From Rhodoferax sp. (GTDB lineage: Bacteria > Pseudomonadota > Gammaproteobacteria > Burkholderiales > Burkholderiaceae_C), in contig JAGRPL010000004.1 of assembly GCA_019449595.1 (NCBI GenBank), forward strand, positions 1 through 64,000: 64,000 bases of DNA, read 5' to 3'. The notes below the pieces were generated by a model. It was given only the letters and a program-made list of their open reading frames with translations, was not told where the DNA came from and did no database searches. How positions within the stretch are numbered: position 1 is the first letter of the stretch; every line of letters starts with the position of its first letter. The position numbers and the translations under genes were made by a program. Shown here one piece after another: positions 45,231 through 53,548 of this stretch.

Positions 45231-48200
45231 ATGCTGCCCCTGAATCTTTCCAACCTGCAGCGCTCTGCCTGGACGCGCCGCGCCGCCTGGGCCCTGGGCG
45301 TTTTGCTGCTGCTCTGGGGCGTGGCCTGGGTGAGCGTGCCCGGCCTGGTGAAGCGCCAGATCGAGGAACGGGGCAGCGCCGCGCTGGGGCGCAAGCTCAC
45401 GGTGGGCGCGGTGGACTTCAAGCCCTGGACGCTGGAGCTGACGGTGAGCGACATCGCCGTGGCCACGGCCGACGGTACGGGGCGCCAGCTCGGCATCGCG
45501 CGGGTGTATGCAGATGGCGAGCTGTCGTCGCTGCTGCGCCTGGCACCGGTGCTTGACGCCGTGGTGGTGGAGTCGCCCACGCTCACGCTCACCCGCAGCA
45601 GTGCGGGGCACTATGACATCGACGACATCATCGGCCGCCTGAGCGCGCCGTCGCCCCAGCCCGCCTCGGCGCCGCTGAAGTTCGCGCTTTACAACATCGA
45701 GCTGCGTGGCGGCGCGGTGGACTTTACCGACGCCCCGGTGGCGCGCCAGCATGCCGTGCGCCAGCTGGAGTTGTCGGTGCCGTTCCTGAGCAATCTGGAC
45801 GCCAAGCGCGACGTCAAGGTCGAGCCCCACCTGGCGTTCACGCTCAACGGCAGCGCCTTTGATTCCGCTGCCGAGGCCACGCCCTTCGCCCAGATCCGCA
45901 AGGGCGATGTCCGCTTCAAGATCAGCCACCTGGACGTGGCGCCCTACCTGGCCTACCTGCCGGCCGATTTGCCGGTGCAGCCCAAGGCGGGCGTGGTGGA
46001 CGCCGACCTGCGGCTGGACTTTGCACAGACGCCCCAGGTGGCGCTCAGCCTGTCGGGCACGGTCAAGGTTTCCAGCCTGAAACTGGCGAACGGCGCCGGT
46101 GCCGACCTGCTGGGGGTGGACGCCATCCAGGCCACGCTGGCCGACGTGCGCCCGCTGGAGCGGCGCGTCAAGCTCAGCGCGCTGGACATCAACGGCCCCA
46201 CCGTGTGGGCGGCGCGCAACCGCGCCGGGGTGCTGAACCTGGGCGTAGCCTTGGCCAAGCCCGCTGGGGGTGCTCCTAAAAAAGGAGCTGTTGACGCAGA
46301 TTCCACGGCGCCTGCAACCCAGAATGGCACTGAAAAACCAGCCGCAGGTTGGCAGCTGGAACTGGCCCGCTTCGCCCTGCACAAGGGCACGGTGAACTGG
46401 GCCGACGACAGCGCCCAGCCCGCCGTGCGCATGGCATTGGGTGCGGTGGAGCTGCAGGCCGAGGCGCTGCGCTGGCCGTTTGCGCAGGCACCGGCCAAAT
46501 TCTCGGGTTCGGTGGCGCTGGCGGGCGCCGACAAGCCCGGGCGGCTGCAGTTCGAAGGCCTGGGAACCGACCAGCAGGGCCAGGTGCACGCCACCGTGAC
46601 CGACTTCACCTTGGACAGTGTCAGCCCCCTGGCGGCGCGCTACCTGGAGCCCCGCCCCAGCGGCGCGCTGGAAGCCGAACTGGGCGCTTCCTGGCAGGCC
46701 GGTGCCGTGCAGCTGAGCGTGCCGCGCCTGGCCGTGCGCGACTTTGCCCTGCGCTCGGGCAAGGGCGGCAAGACTGCGGCCAGCGAGATGCCCCAGTTCA
46801 AGGCGCTGGACGTGAGCGACGTCCAAGTGGACCTGGCCACCCAGAGCGTGCGGGTGGGCAAGGTGGGCCTGCGCGCGCCCACCGTGACCGTGCAGCGGGG
46901 CGAGGACGGGCGCTGGATGTTCGAGTCGTGGCTCAGGCCGCAGTCGGCCGCCCCCAAGGCGGCGCCGTCCAAGCCCTGGAGCGTGGCGGTGGCGGAGCTG
47001 GCCATTGACGAAGGCGCGTTGGCCCTGAACGACGCCAGCCAGGCCCGGCGCGTGCGCCTGGCCGTGTCGGCGCTGGCGCTGCGCATGCAAGCCCTCACGC
47101 TCGACGGCAAGAAGCCGGCGCCGCTGACCGTGTCCGCCCGCATCAAGGCCGGCCGCACCGAGCCCGGCACCCTGCGCTACCAGGGCACGGTGGCGTGGAA
47201 CCCGCTGGCGGTGCAGGGCAGTGTGGATGCGCGCGACATTCCGGCGCACGCGGTGGCGCCGTACTTTGCCGACCGGCTGAACCTGGAGCTGCTGCGGGCC
47301 GACACCAGCTTCAAGGGCCAGGTGCGCTACGCCGCAGCACCCGCCGGGCCCACGGTGCAGGTGCGCGGGGACGCGGCGCTGGAAGACTTCCGTGCCAACA
47401 GCGTGTTCAGCGACAAGGGCGACCTGCGCGTGGCCGAGGAACTGCTGAGCTGGAAGTCACTCAACGTACCCGGCATCCGCCTGGCCATGGCCCCGGGCGT
47501 GGCCACGCGTCTGGACGTGCGCGAAGCCGCGCTGACCGACTTCTTTGCCCGCGTAGTGGTGCGTGAAAACGGCCGCCTCAACCTGCAGGACCTGGTGAAG
47601 GGCGATGCCCCCGCCGAAGCCCCGGCGCCCGGCGCTGCCGCATCGGCCCCTGTGGCATCGGCGCCTGCCCCGGCGGCTTCCGCTGCTTCGGTTGCCTCTG
47701 CGGTATCCGCACCGGCTGCCGGCGGCGCGTCCGCAGCCATCGTCCAGATGGGCCCCATCAGCCTGGTCAATGGCAAGGTGCTGTTTTCCGACCACTTCAT
47801 CCAGCCCAACTACTCGGCCGACCTGAGCGAGCTCACGGGCAAGCTGAGCCAGTTCTCGTCCCAGCCCAAGGACGGCGTGGTGCAGCTGGCCGACCTGGAC
47901 GTGCGCGGGCGTGCCGAGGGCACGGCGGCGCTGGAGATCACCGGCAAGGTCAATCCGCTGGCGCGCCCGCTGGCGCTGGATATCCGGGGACGGGTGCGCG
48001 ACCTGGAGCTGCCGCCCCTGTCGCCCTACGCCATCAAGTACGCGGGCTATGGCATCGAGCGCGGCAAACTCAGCGTGGACGTGCAGTACACCGTGCAGCC
48101 CGACGGTCAGCTTACCGCCACCAACAACATCGTGCTCAACCAGCTGACCTTTGGCGACGAGGTGGCGGGCGCGCCGCACAGCCTGCCGGTGAAGCTGGCG

Positions 48201-48932
48201 GTGGCGCTGCTGGCCGACCGCAATGGCGTGATCGACATCAACCTGCCCATCAGTGGCTCCATCAACGACCCCCAGTTCCGGCTGGGGCCGGTGGTGTTCA
48301 AGCTCATCGTCAACCTGATCGTGAAAGCCGTGACGGCGCCGTTCAGCCTGTTGGCCAATGCCTTTGGCGGCGGAGGCGACGAGCTGGGCATGGTGGTGTT
48401 CGCGCCGGGCAGCAGCGCCCTGACGGCCGACGCCAAGGCCGGGCTGGACAAGGTGGTCAAGGCGCTGGTCGAGCGGCCCAGCCTGAAGATGACCGTGACC
48501 GGCTCCGCCGCACTGGAACTGGAGCGCGACGGTCTCAAGCGCGAGCGCCTCAAGGCCCTGCTGCTGGCCGAGAAGCGCCGCCGCGCCGTGGGCAGCGGCC
48601 AGGATGCGGCGGCTGTGGGCGTGGTGACCGAGGCCGAATACCCGGTGCTGCTCAAGGCCGTGTACCGGCGCGCCGACATCACCAAGCCGCGCAACTTTGT
48701 GGGCATGGCCAAGGACATCAGCGGCCCCGAGATGGAGGCACTGCTGCTCTCCAACATGGCGGTCACCGAAGACGCCATGCGCGAACTGGCCTTGCAGCGC
48801 GGCGTGGCCGTGAAGGATTACCTGGCCGCCAAGGACATGCCCGCGGATCGCCTGTTCCTGGGCGGCGCCAAGGTCATCACGCCGCCGGCCAACTGGAAGC
48901 CGCAGGCCGAGCTCAGCTTGACCCTGCGCTGA
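45231..48932 (+). CDS. Large DUF748 envelope protein (AsmA-like)
   Basis: A 1233-residue protein with one N-terminal transmembrane helix (about 17-38) and a very long periplasmic region. LVKRQIEERGSAALGRKLTV with VDFKPWTLELTVSDI is the DUF748 start, and the later GLPVKLAVALLADRNGVIDI-like segment (PVKLAVALLADRNGVIDINL, PISGSINDPQF) is the conserved C-terminal block. The fold is expected to be the extended beta-groove of AsmA/TamB-like lipid-transport proteins. An Ala/Pro-rich linker lies at about 800-840, and one repeat copy encodes residues about 347-368. Confidence 0.88.
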   Translation: MLPLNLSNLQRSAWTRRAAWALGVLLLLWGVAWVSVPGLVKRQIEERGSAALGRKLTVGAVDFKPWTLELTVSDIAVATADGTGRQLGIARVYADGELSSLLRLAPVLDAVVVESPTLTLTRSSAGHYDIDDIIGRLSAPSPQPASAPLKFALYNIELRGGAVDFTDAPVARQHAVRQLELSVPFLSNLDAKRDVKVEPHLAFTLNGSAFDSAAEATPFAQIRKGDVRFKISHLDVAPYLAYLPADLPVQPKAGVVDADLRLDFAQTPQVALSLSGTVKVSSLKLANGAGADLLGVDAIQATLADVRPLERRVKLSALDINGPTVWAARNRAGVLNLGVALAKPAGGAPKKGAVDADSTAPATQNGTEKPAAGWQLELARFALHKGTVNWADDSAQPAVRMALGAVELQAEALRWPFAQAPAKFSGSVALAGADKPGRLQFEGLGTDQQGQVHATVTDFTLDSVSPLAARYLEPRPSGALEAELGASWQAGAVQLSVPRLAVRDFALRSGKGGKTAASEMPQFKALDVSDVQVDLATQSVRVGKVGLRAPTVTVQRGEDGRWMFESWLRPQSAAPKAAPSKPWSVAVAELAIDEGALALNDASQARRVRLAVSALALRMQALTLDGKKPAPLTVSARIKAGRTEPGTLRYQGTVAWNPLAVQGSVDARDIPAHAVAPYFADRLNLELLRADTSFKGQVRYAAAPAGPTVQVRGDAALEDFRANSVFSDKGDLRVAEELLSWKSLNVPGIRLAMAPGVATRLDVREAALTDFFARVVVRENGRLNLQDLVKGDAPAEAPAPGAAASAPVASAPAPAASAASVASAVSAPAAGGASAAIVQMGPISLVNGKVLFSDHFIQPNYSADLSELTGKLSQFSSQPKDGVVQLADLDVRGRAEGTAALEITGKVNPLARPLALDIRGRVRDLELPPLSPYAIKYAGYGIERGKLSVDVQYTVQPDGQLTATNNIVLNQLTFGDEVAGAPHSLPVKLAVALLADRNGVIDINLPISGSINDPQFRLGPVVFKLIVNLIVKAVTAPFSLLANAFGGGGDELGMVVFAPGSSALTADAKAGLDKVVKALVERPSLKMTVTGSAALELERDGLKRERLKALLLAEKRRRAVGSGQDAAAVGVVTEAEYPVLLKAVYRRADITKPRNFVGMAKDISGPEMEALLLSNMAVTEDAMRELALQRGVAVKDYLAAKDMPADRLFLGGAKVITPPANWKPQAELSLTLR
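46269..46335 (+). repeat. Dispersed short repeat, copy 6 (inside the DUF748 gene, sense)
   Basis: GTGCTCCTAAAAAAGGAGCT then GTTGACGCAGATTCCACGGC. Read as GAPKKGAVDADSTAPAT. It forms the perfect hairpin arms GCTCCT / AGGAGC. Confidence 0.7.
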
Positions 48933-48982
48933 GTTGCCGGGCGCCAGCGGCTCGGCGTATGACTACATAAGGAGTTCGCGCC

Positions 48983-49759
48983 ATGAAACGTGAGAAGCCT
49001 TCCGTGCCCCGGGACGACTATGAAACACAGCTGCACCTGCTGCAGGTGGAGCTGGTCAAGTTGCAACGGCACTTCATCGGCTGCGGCGACAAGATTCTGG
49101 TGCTGCTGGAAGGGCGCGACGCCGCCGGCAAGGACGGTGCCATCAAGCGAATTGTCGAGTTTCTGAGTCCACGTGAAACCCGTGTCGTGGCGCTGGGGAA
49201 ACCCTCGGACCGGGACAACAGTGCCTGGTACTTCCAGCGCTATGTTGCCCACTTGCCGGCTGCCGAGGAATTCGTGCTCATGAACCGCAGCTGGTACAAC
49301 CGCGTGGGTGTCGAGCACGTGATGGGTTTCTGCACCACGGCACAGTACGAGGAGTTCATGCTGTCGGTGCCCCAGTTCGAAGCCATGCTGGTCAACTCCG
49401 GCATCAAGCTGATGAAGTACTACCTCGACGTCAGCAAATCCGAGCAGGCGAAGCGGCTCGAAGACCGCAAGCGCGATCCGCTCAAGCAGTGGAAGTCCAG
49501 CCCGATCGATGCCGTCGCCACCAAGAAATGGAAGGCGTATTCAGAGGCCCGCGACGCGATGCTGCTGCGCACGCATACCGCGGTCGCACCGTGGCACATC
49601 GTGCGCGCCGACGACAAGCACCTGGCGCGCCTGAATCTGATCAAGGACATCCTGTCGCGCCTGCACTACGCCGACAAGAAGAAAAAGCTGGTCCAGCCCG
49701 ACTCGGACATTGTGTTTGAGTTCACGTCCGACTGCATTGCCGCCAAACGGCTGGCATGA
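48983..49759 (+). CDS. ppk2: Polyphosphate kinase 2
   Basis: A 258-residue PPK2 family enzyme, which transfers phosphate between polyphosphate and nucleoside di- or monophosphates. Walker A is EGRDAAGKDG (43-52), the Walker B region is FVLMNRSWYNR (97-107), and the lid has RKRDPLKQWKSS (162-173). Size and single domain fit class I. AAGGAG lies nine bases before ATG 48983. Transcribed in the same direction as the DUF748 gene, 50 bases downstream. Confidence 0.95.
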   Translation: MKREKPSVPRDDYETQLHLLQVELVKLQRHFIGCGDKILVLLEGRDAAGKDGAIKRIVEFLSPRETRVVALGKPSDRDNSAWYFQRYVAHLPAAEEFVLMNRSWYNRVGVEHVMGFCTTAQYEEFMLSVPQFEAMLVNSGIKLMKYYLDVSKSEQAKRLEDRKRDPLKQWKSSPIDAVATKKWKAYSEARDAMLLRTHTAVAPWHIVRADDKHLARLNLIKDILSRLHYADKKKKLVQPDSDIVFEFTSDCIAAKRLA

Positions 49760-49802
49760 GGCGGGCATGCGCATGCGCCCCCAGGTCGGGGGCGCGTGCC
49801 CA

Positions 49803-50006
49803 TCAGGTGGGGTCGGCTTCGCTGCCGTGTCCGCTGCGGTGGGTTGCCGCCCAGATCAGCAGCGCCAGCAGCAGGAAGATGACTGCGCCCGCGCCCCACA
49901 CCACGGCAAAGCCGGGCATGGAGAGCATGGGCACCGTGGCGTACAGCACGGCCAGCACCGCCCACACCACGAACACGATTGCCATCAAAACCATATCGTC
50001 TTTCAT
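49803..50006 (-). CDS. Small two-helix membrane protein at the end of the oxidase operon
   Basis: A 67-residue protein with two hydrophobic segments (MVLMAIVFVVWAVLAVLYAT and VWGAGAVIFLLLALLIWAA) and a His-containing tail. GAGGAG lies eight bases before ATG 50006. It starts 13 bases after the oxidase subunit I gene ends, so it may be a small subunit or assembly helper of that oxidase. Confidence 0.75.
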   Translation of the reverse strand: MKDDMVLMAIVFVVWAVLAVLYATVPMLSMPGFAVVWGAGAVIFLLLALLIWAATHRSGHGSEADPT

Positions 50007-50019
50007 TGCCGGCTCCTCT

Positions 50020-51693
50020 CTAGTGCCCTGCGCCACTGCCGGCCATGAGCGGCAGCGTGCGCAACAAGACAAATGCCACTTGGGTGAACAGCGCCATGGC
50101 GCCCACCAGCACCACCACGCTCAGCGGGCCCATCCAGGCTTGGTGGCGGGCGACCACGGGGCCGTCCCACTGCACGCTGGGTAACGCGGGCTGTGCCAGC
50201 GGTGCGCCGGCGCGGGCCAGCAGGGTGCGCAGCAGGCCGTACAGGTAGACCAGCAGCGCAAAGGCCATGAGCGTGCCGCCCACGCCCACGCCCTTCATCA
50301 GCAGCGCCCAGACGGCGGGCGCCCCGCTGTCGTAGGCCACGCTGAGCACGCGCCGGGGTACGCCGTTGTAGCCCGCCGCAATGCCGGCGGCGCCAAACAG
50401 GCCCACGCCCAGCGTCACCAGCCATGGCAGGCGCGCCAGCACGGTGGGGCGCCACAGGCGGGCGCCGGTGAGGCCGGGCAGCACGTAGCACAGGGCCGCC
50501 AGAAAGGTCAGTGACACTGTGCCCACCGTGAGGAAGTGGAAGTAGCCCGGCACGAAGAAGGTGTCCGAGAGCAGGGGGGCGAGTTTCTCCTGGATCAGCA
50601 CAAACGAGAACACGCCGCCCAGCGCCAGGTTGATGACCGCCGCACCCATGGCTGCCATGGCCGGGTTGCCCCAGGGCAACTGGCGCATCCAGCCAAACAG
50701 GCCCTTGGCACCGCGGTTGCGGGCATGCACTTCCAGCGAGCACACCAGCACCAGGAACACCAGCACCGTGGGTACGCTGATGAACAGCGACAGCAGCGAG
50801 CCGATGACGCGCACCGGTGCCGCCAGGTCGGGCTCCAGGAACATGTGGTACAGCGAGGTGGGGGGCACGAACATGAGGTACAGCGAGAAGATGATCTTGG
50901 AGAAGCGCGCGCCGAAGATCGACTTCACGCCGGTCACGTTCTCCACCAGCACGTACCACACCAGCACGGTCGACATCAGCGGCAGGTAGTGCATGTTGTG
51001 GAACAGCACGTGCCAGCGCGTGGCGTAGTCGGCGGGCATGGTGCCCAGGCCCAGCGCCCACAGCGCCGCCGGGAAAAAGACGTACAGCGAGGCCAGTGCG
51101 CTCACCATCAGCAGCCCGGCCCAGGCCACGGCCGCAAAGCCGATGGCCGACCAGCCCGGTGTGTTGGCCGGGTGGGCGGTGAAGCGCGACTTGATCGCGG
51201 TGGCCACGCCGGCCGTGGCAATGCAGAACAGGCCTGCGGCCAGCAGCAGGTAGCCCGCGTAAAACGCGGCCACGCCCGGCTCGCCCGGATGGGCCAGTTC
51301 GGGGGGCGCGTCGTACAGGCGCGGCACGCCCACCAGGGTGGCGTAGCCGTTCACGCCAAAGCCCAGCACCATGGCCAGCAGCCCCAGCCAGGCCAGGCCG
51401 CGCCACGCGATGCGCCCTTCGCTGTTGGCATAGACGGCGCTGATGACCAGCAGCAGTCCGGCCTGCACGAAGTACAGCCAGTAGAAGAACACGTTGACCC
51501 CGTGCGCCGTCATCAGGCGGTAGCCTTCGAGCAGGTCGGCCTGGATGAAGCCGGCGCGCACGGCGGCGGTGGCCAAGCCGGCCAGTACCCCCAGCGCCAG
51601 CGCCAGCAGCGCAATGGCAAAGCACAGCCGCAGCAAGGTCTTGTCGCCAGCGGGCAGCGCGGCCAGCCCCTGGGTGAGTCGGTTGGTGGTCAT
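50020..51693 (-). CDS. Heme-copper oxidase subunit I of the ba3 type with substituted ligands
   Basis: A 557-residue membrane protein that follows Thermus ba3 oxidase closely (for example GLFGWMRQLPWGNPA and LPGLTGA). The low-spin heme ligands are present: His in TAHGVNVFFYW and the second His in PGYFHFLTVG. The copper-site helix keeps His-x3-Tyr (FHNMHY). Two ligand positions differ: the His-His pair is Tyr-His (SLYHMFLEP), and the high-spin heme ligand preceding FHF is Tyr (GYFHF). It overlaps subunit II by four bases. Whether it reduces oxygen, NO or nothing is open. Confidence 0.85.
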   Translation of the reverse strand: MTTNRLTQGLAALPAGDKTLLRLCFAIALLALALGVLAGLATAAVRAGFIQADLLEGYRLMTAHGVNVFFYWLYFVQAGLLLVISAVYANSEGRIAWRGLAWLGLLAMVLGFGVNGYATLVGVPRLYDAPPELAHPGEPGVAAFYAGYLLLAAGLFCIATAGVATAIKSRFTAHPANTPGWSAIGFAAVAWAGLLMVSALASLYVFFPAALWALGLGTMPADYATRWHVLFHNMHYLPLMSTVLVWYVLVENVTGVKSIFGARFSKIIFSLYLMFVPPTSLYHMFLEPDLAAPVRVIGSLLSLFISVPTVLVFLVLVCSLEVHARNRGAKGLFGWMRQLPWGNPAMAAMGAAVINLALGGVFSFVLIQEKLAPLLSDTFFVPGYFHFLTVGTVSLTFLAALCYVLPGLTGARLWRPTVLARLPWLVTLGVGLFGAAGIAAGYNGVPRRVLSVAYDSGAPAVWALLMKGVGVGGTLMAFALLVYLYGLLRTLLARAGAPLAQPALPSVQWDGPVVARHQAWMGPLSVVVLVGAMALFTQVAFVLLRTLPLMAGSGAGH

Positions 51694-52490
51694 GGTTGTT
51701 CTCCCTGGCTGGCGCTGGATACGATGAGGCGACCCTGCATGCGGTCATGTGCCACGCCGCAGTACACGGTGCAGTACAGCAGGTGCTCGCCCGGCTGGGT
51801 GAATTGCACTTCCTGCTCGACCAGCGTGCGGGCGCGCAGGCGCACGATGTGGCTGGCCGCGCCGAGTTGCAGTGACGCGCCGTGTGCCACGTCTTCGGCC
51901 ATCATGCGAAAGCGGTAGCGCACGCCGGTCTGCAGCCGCAGCACGGAAGGCAGGTACCCCCACTGGTGTGCCAGCAGGTACACGTCCACCGGTGGGCTGG
52001 CGTGGCTGTCGGTGGTGTGCATCAGCTCGGGTTCGGGGGCGGGCTCGGATGGGGCCATTGCGGCCATGTCGTGGCCGGCGTGCGTGGACACCGGGGCCGG
52101 GGCGCCGTGCCCGGCGTGTGCGCTGGGGGGCGTTGGCGGCGTGGCGGCCATGTTCATGTCCATGTCTGCGTGCGCAGCGTGGGGGTCTGGGGCGCTCATG
52201 TCCATTGCCGCGGGCGCCGTGGGACGCACACTGCCGTCGGGCAGTACGTTGGCGGCGATGAAGGCTTCCGTCAGGCGGCGGAACTCGGCGGGTGACATGC
52301 CGCTGCCGCCATCGCCGTGTTCACTGTGGCCGCCACCGGAAGAGGGCTTGGCGGTCGGGCCGCCCAGCAGGCTCAGTGGTGCGGCCCCGTTGGCGGCCCA
52401 TACGCCGTACAGGGCCAGCACGCCAAATCCGGCGCCGAAAATGAAGCCCCGGCGCGTGGTGAAGGGGGGCTTGGGAGGGGTGTGGTTCAT
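51690..52490 (-). CDS. CuA-containing oxidase subunit II with a Met/His-rich insert
   Basis: A 266-residue protein starting with a Tat-like signal (TTRRGFIFGAGFGVLALYGV). The C-terminal cupredoxin domain keeps all CuA ligands: H203, C240, C244, H248 and M251 (CTVYCGVAHDRM). Between them and the signal lies a long insert rich in Met, His, Pro and Ala (about 55-165: MDMSAP, HADMDMNM, HAGHGAP, HAGHDMAAM), which looks like a copper reservoir. It is coupled to subunit I and lies next to DUF411. Confidence 0.9.
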   Translation of the reverse strand: MNHTPPKPPFTTRRGFIFGAGFGVLALYGVWAANGAAPLSLLGGPTAKPSSGGGHSEHGDGGSGMSPAEFRRLTEAFIAANVLPDGSVRPTAPAAMDMSAPDPHAAHADMDMNMAATPPTPPSAHAGHGAPAPVSTHAGHDMAAMAPSEPAPEPELMHTTDSHASPPVDVYLLAHQWGYLPSVLRLQTGVRYRFRMMAEDVAHGASLQLGAASHIVRLRARTLVEQEVQFTQPGEHLLYCTVYCGVAHDRMQGRLIVSSASQGEQP

Positions 52491-52514
52491 GCGTGTTCTC
52501 CGGGCAGCGGTGGC

Positions 52515-52994
52515 CTAGCCCCGCGGGTAGCTTTGGTAGACGCGGGTGCCGCCACCGCGCTGGATGAGCAGCACGGAATAGGCGTCCTTGCGTCCGCCAT
52601 ACACGGCGCCATCCATGCCGGGCGAACCGATGGGCATGCCGGGCACAGCCAGGCCGATGGCGTTGGGTCGCTCCATGAGCAGTCGGTGGATGTCGTGGGC
52701 CGGCACATGCCCTTCCAGGGCGTAGCCGCCCACCTGGGCGGTGTGGCAGGAGCCCAGCGCGTTCGGTATACCCAGGCGGGCCCGGGCAGCGGTGTTGCCG
52801 CTGTTGTGGACCTGCACGGTGAATCCGTTGGCGCGCATATGGCTCACCCAGTCTTCGCAGCAGCCGCAGTTGGGGTCTTTCCAGACCTCGACGTTGGGCT
52901 GGGGTCGGCTGCGGGTCTGGGCCTGCAGGCGGGAGGCCAGCGTGGCGGTGCCGGCCAGCGCCAGGAAGTGGCGCACAAAAAATCGTCTTTGCAT
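52515..52994 (-). CDS. DUF411 metal-binding protein
   Basis: A 159-residue exported protein. The signal peptide (MQRRFFVRHFLALAGTATLA) precedes a DUF411 domain with DPNCGCCEDWVSHM near residue 42, LGSCHTAQVGGYALEGHVPA and VPGMPIGSPGMD. DUF411 proteins are found in copper-handling loci and probably bind copper in the periplasm. Start at ATG 52994; it ends 25 bases before the oxidase subunit II start. Confidence 0.9.
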   Translation of the reverse strand: MQRRFFVRHFLALAGTATLASRLQAQTRSRPQPNVEVWKDPNCGCCEDWVSHMRANGFTVQVHNSGNTAARARLGIPNALGSCHTAQVGGYALEGHVPAHDIHRLLMERPNAIGLAVPGMPIGSPGMDGAVYGGRKDAYSVLLIQRGGGTRVYQSYPRG

Positions 52995-53082
52995 GGTGGT
53001 TTTTTTCCTGTGAACGGGGACATGCACGCCGGCGCACGCGGGCCATGGCCAGCACGCTGCGGACGCACCTCGGGCGACGGAA

Positions 53083-53505
53083 TCAGGAAATGGGGGGTTT
53101 GAAGCCGCGCGCAGGCTCTGCGCTGGCAAAGGCGGCACCCGCGTAACGGGGCACGCTGTGGAGCGTCAACGGCAGGGGCGGCACACCGGGCTGCAGGGCC
53201 ACGGGGGTGGCCGAGCAGGTCTGGCAGGCGGTGCAACTACTGTGCTGTGTGTGCCCGGTGGCCCCATGGGGGTTGGGTGTCGGGTCGCTGGCGTTGCCGT
53301 CTTGGGCGTGCTCCTGGCATCCGGCATGGGCGGTCATCGCATTTTTGACATGTTTATGGCTTTCAGAGCCCGTAAACATTGCGTGAATAGCTATGGTTTC
53401 TGTAGCATTCGGCGCATGTCCCAGCATGTTCACGGCCATGGCGTCCGTCGCCCAACCGCGCAGGGGCAGCAAAGCGATCAGGAGAATGGCAAACAGCACA
53501 CGCAT
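53083..53505 (-). CDS. His/Cys-rich exported protein of the oxidase/copper locus
   Basis: A 140-residue protein with a signal peptide (MRVLFAILLIALLPLRGWA). The mature part is rich in His and Cys (HAGCQEHAQ, HGATGHTQHSSCTACQTCS), which suggests metal binding. Its residues about 32-55 (NATETIAIHAMFTGSESHKH) are encoded by a copy of the dispersed repeat. It lies 88 bases upstream of the DUF411 gene. The family was not recognised. Confidence 0.75.
   Translation of the reverse strand: MRVLFAILLIALLPLRGWATDAMAVNMLGHAPNATETIAIHAMFTGSESHKHVKNAMTAHAGCQEHAQDGNASDPTPNPHGATGHTQHSSCTACQTCSATPVALQPGVPPLPLTLHSVPRYAGAAFASAEPARGFKPPIS
53341..53412 (-). repeat. Dispersed short repeat, copy 7 (inside the His/Cys-rich gene, sense)
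   Basis: On the minus strand: AATGCTACAGAAACCATAGC then TATTCACGCAATGTTTACGG and GCTCTGAAAGCC. Read in frame as NATETIAIHAMFTGSES. Confidence 0.75.
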
Positions 53506-53548
53506 GGTTGAATGATACGGGACGGCCCGAAAAGTTCCAACCGGCCGG

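Noticed and set aside
45066-47249. Upstream extension of the TehA-like gene into a frame of more than 1000 codons
   Set aside because: The TehA family begins at the ATG at 45065; the extension is antisense to the DUF748 gene and has no homology I recognise.
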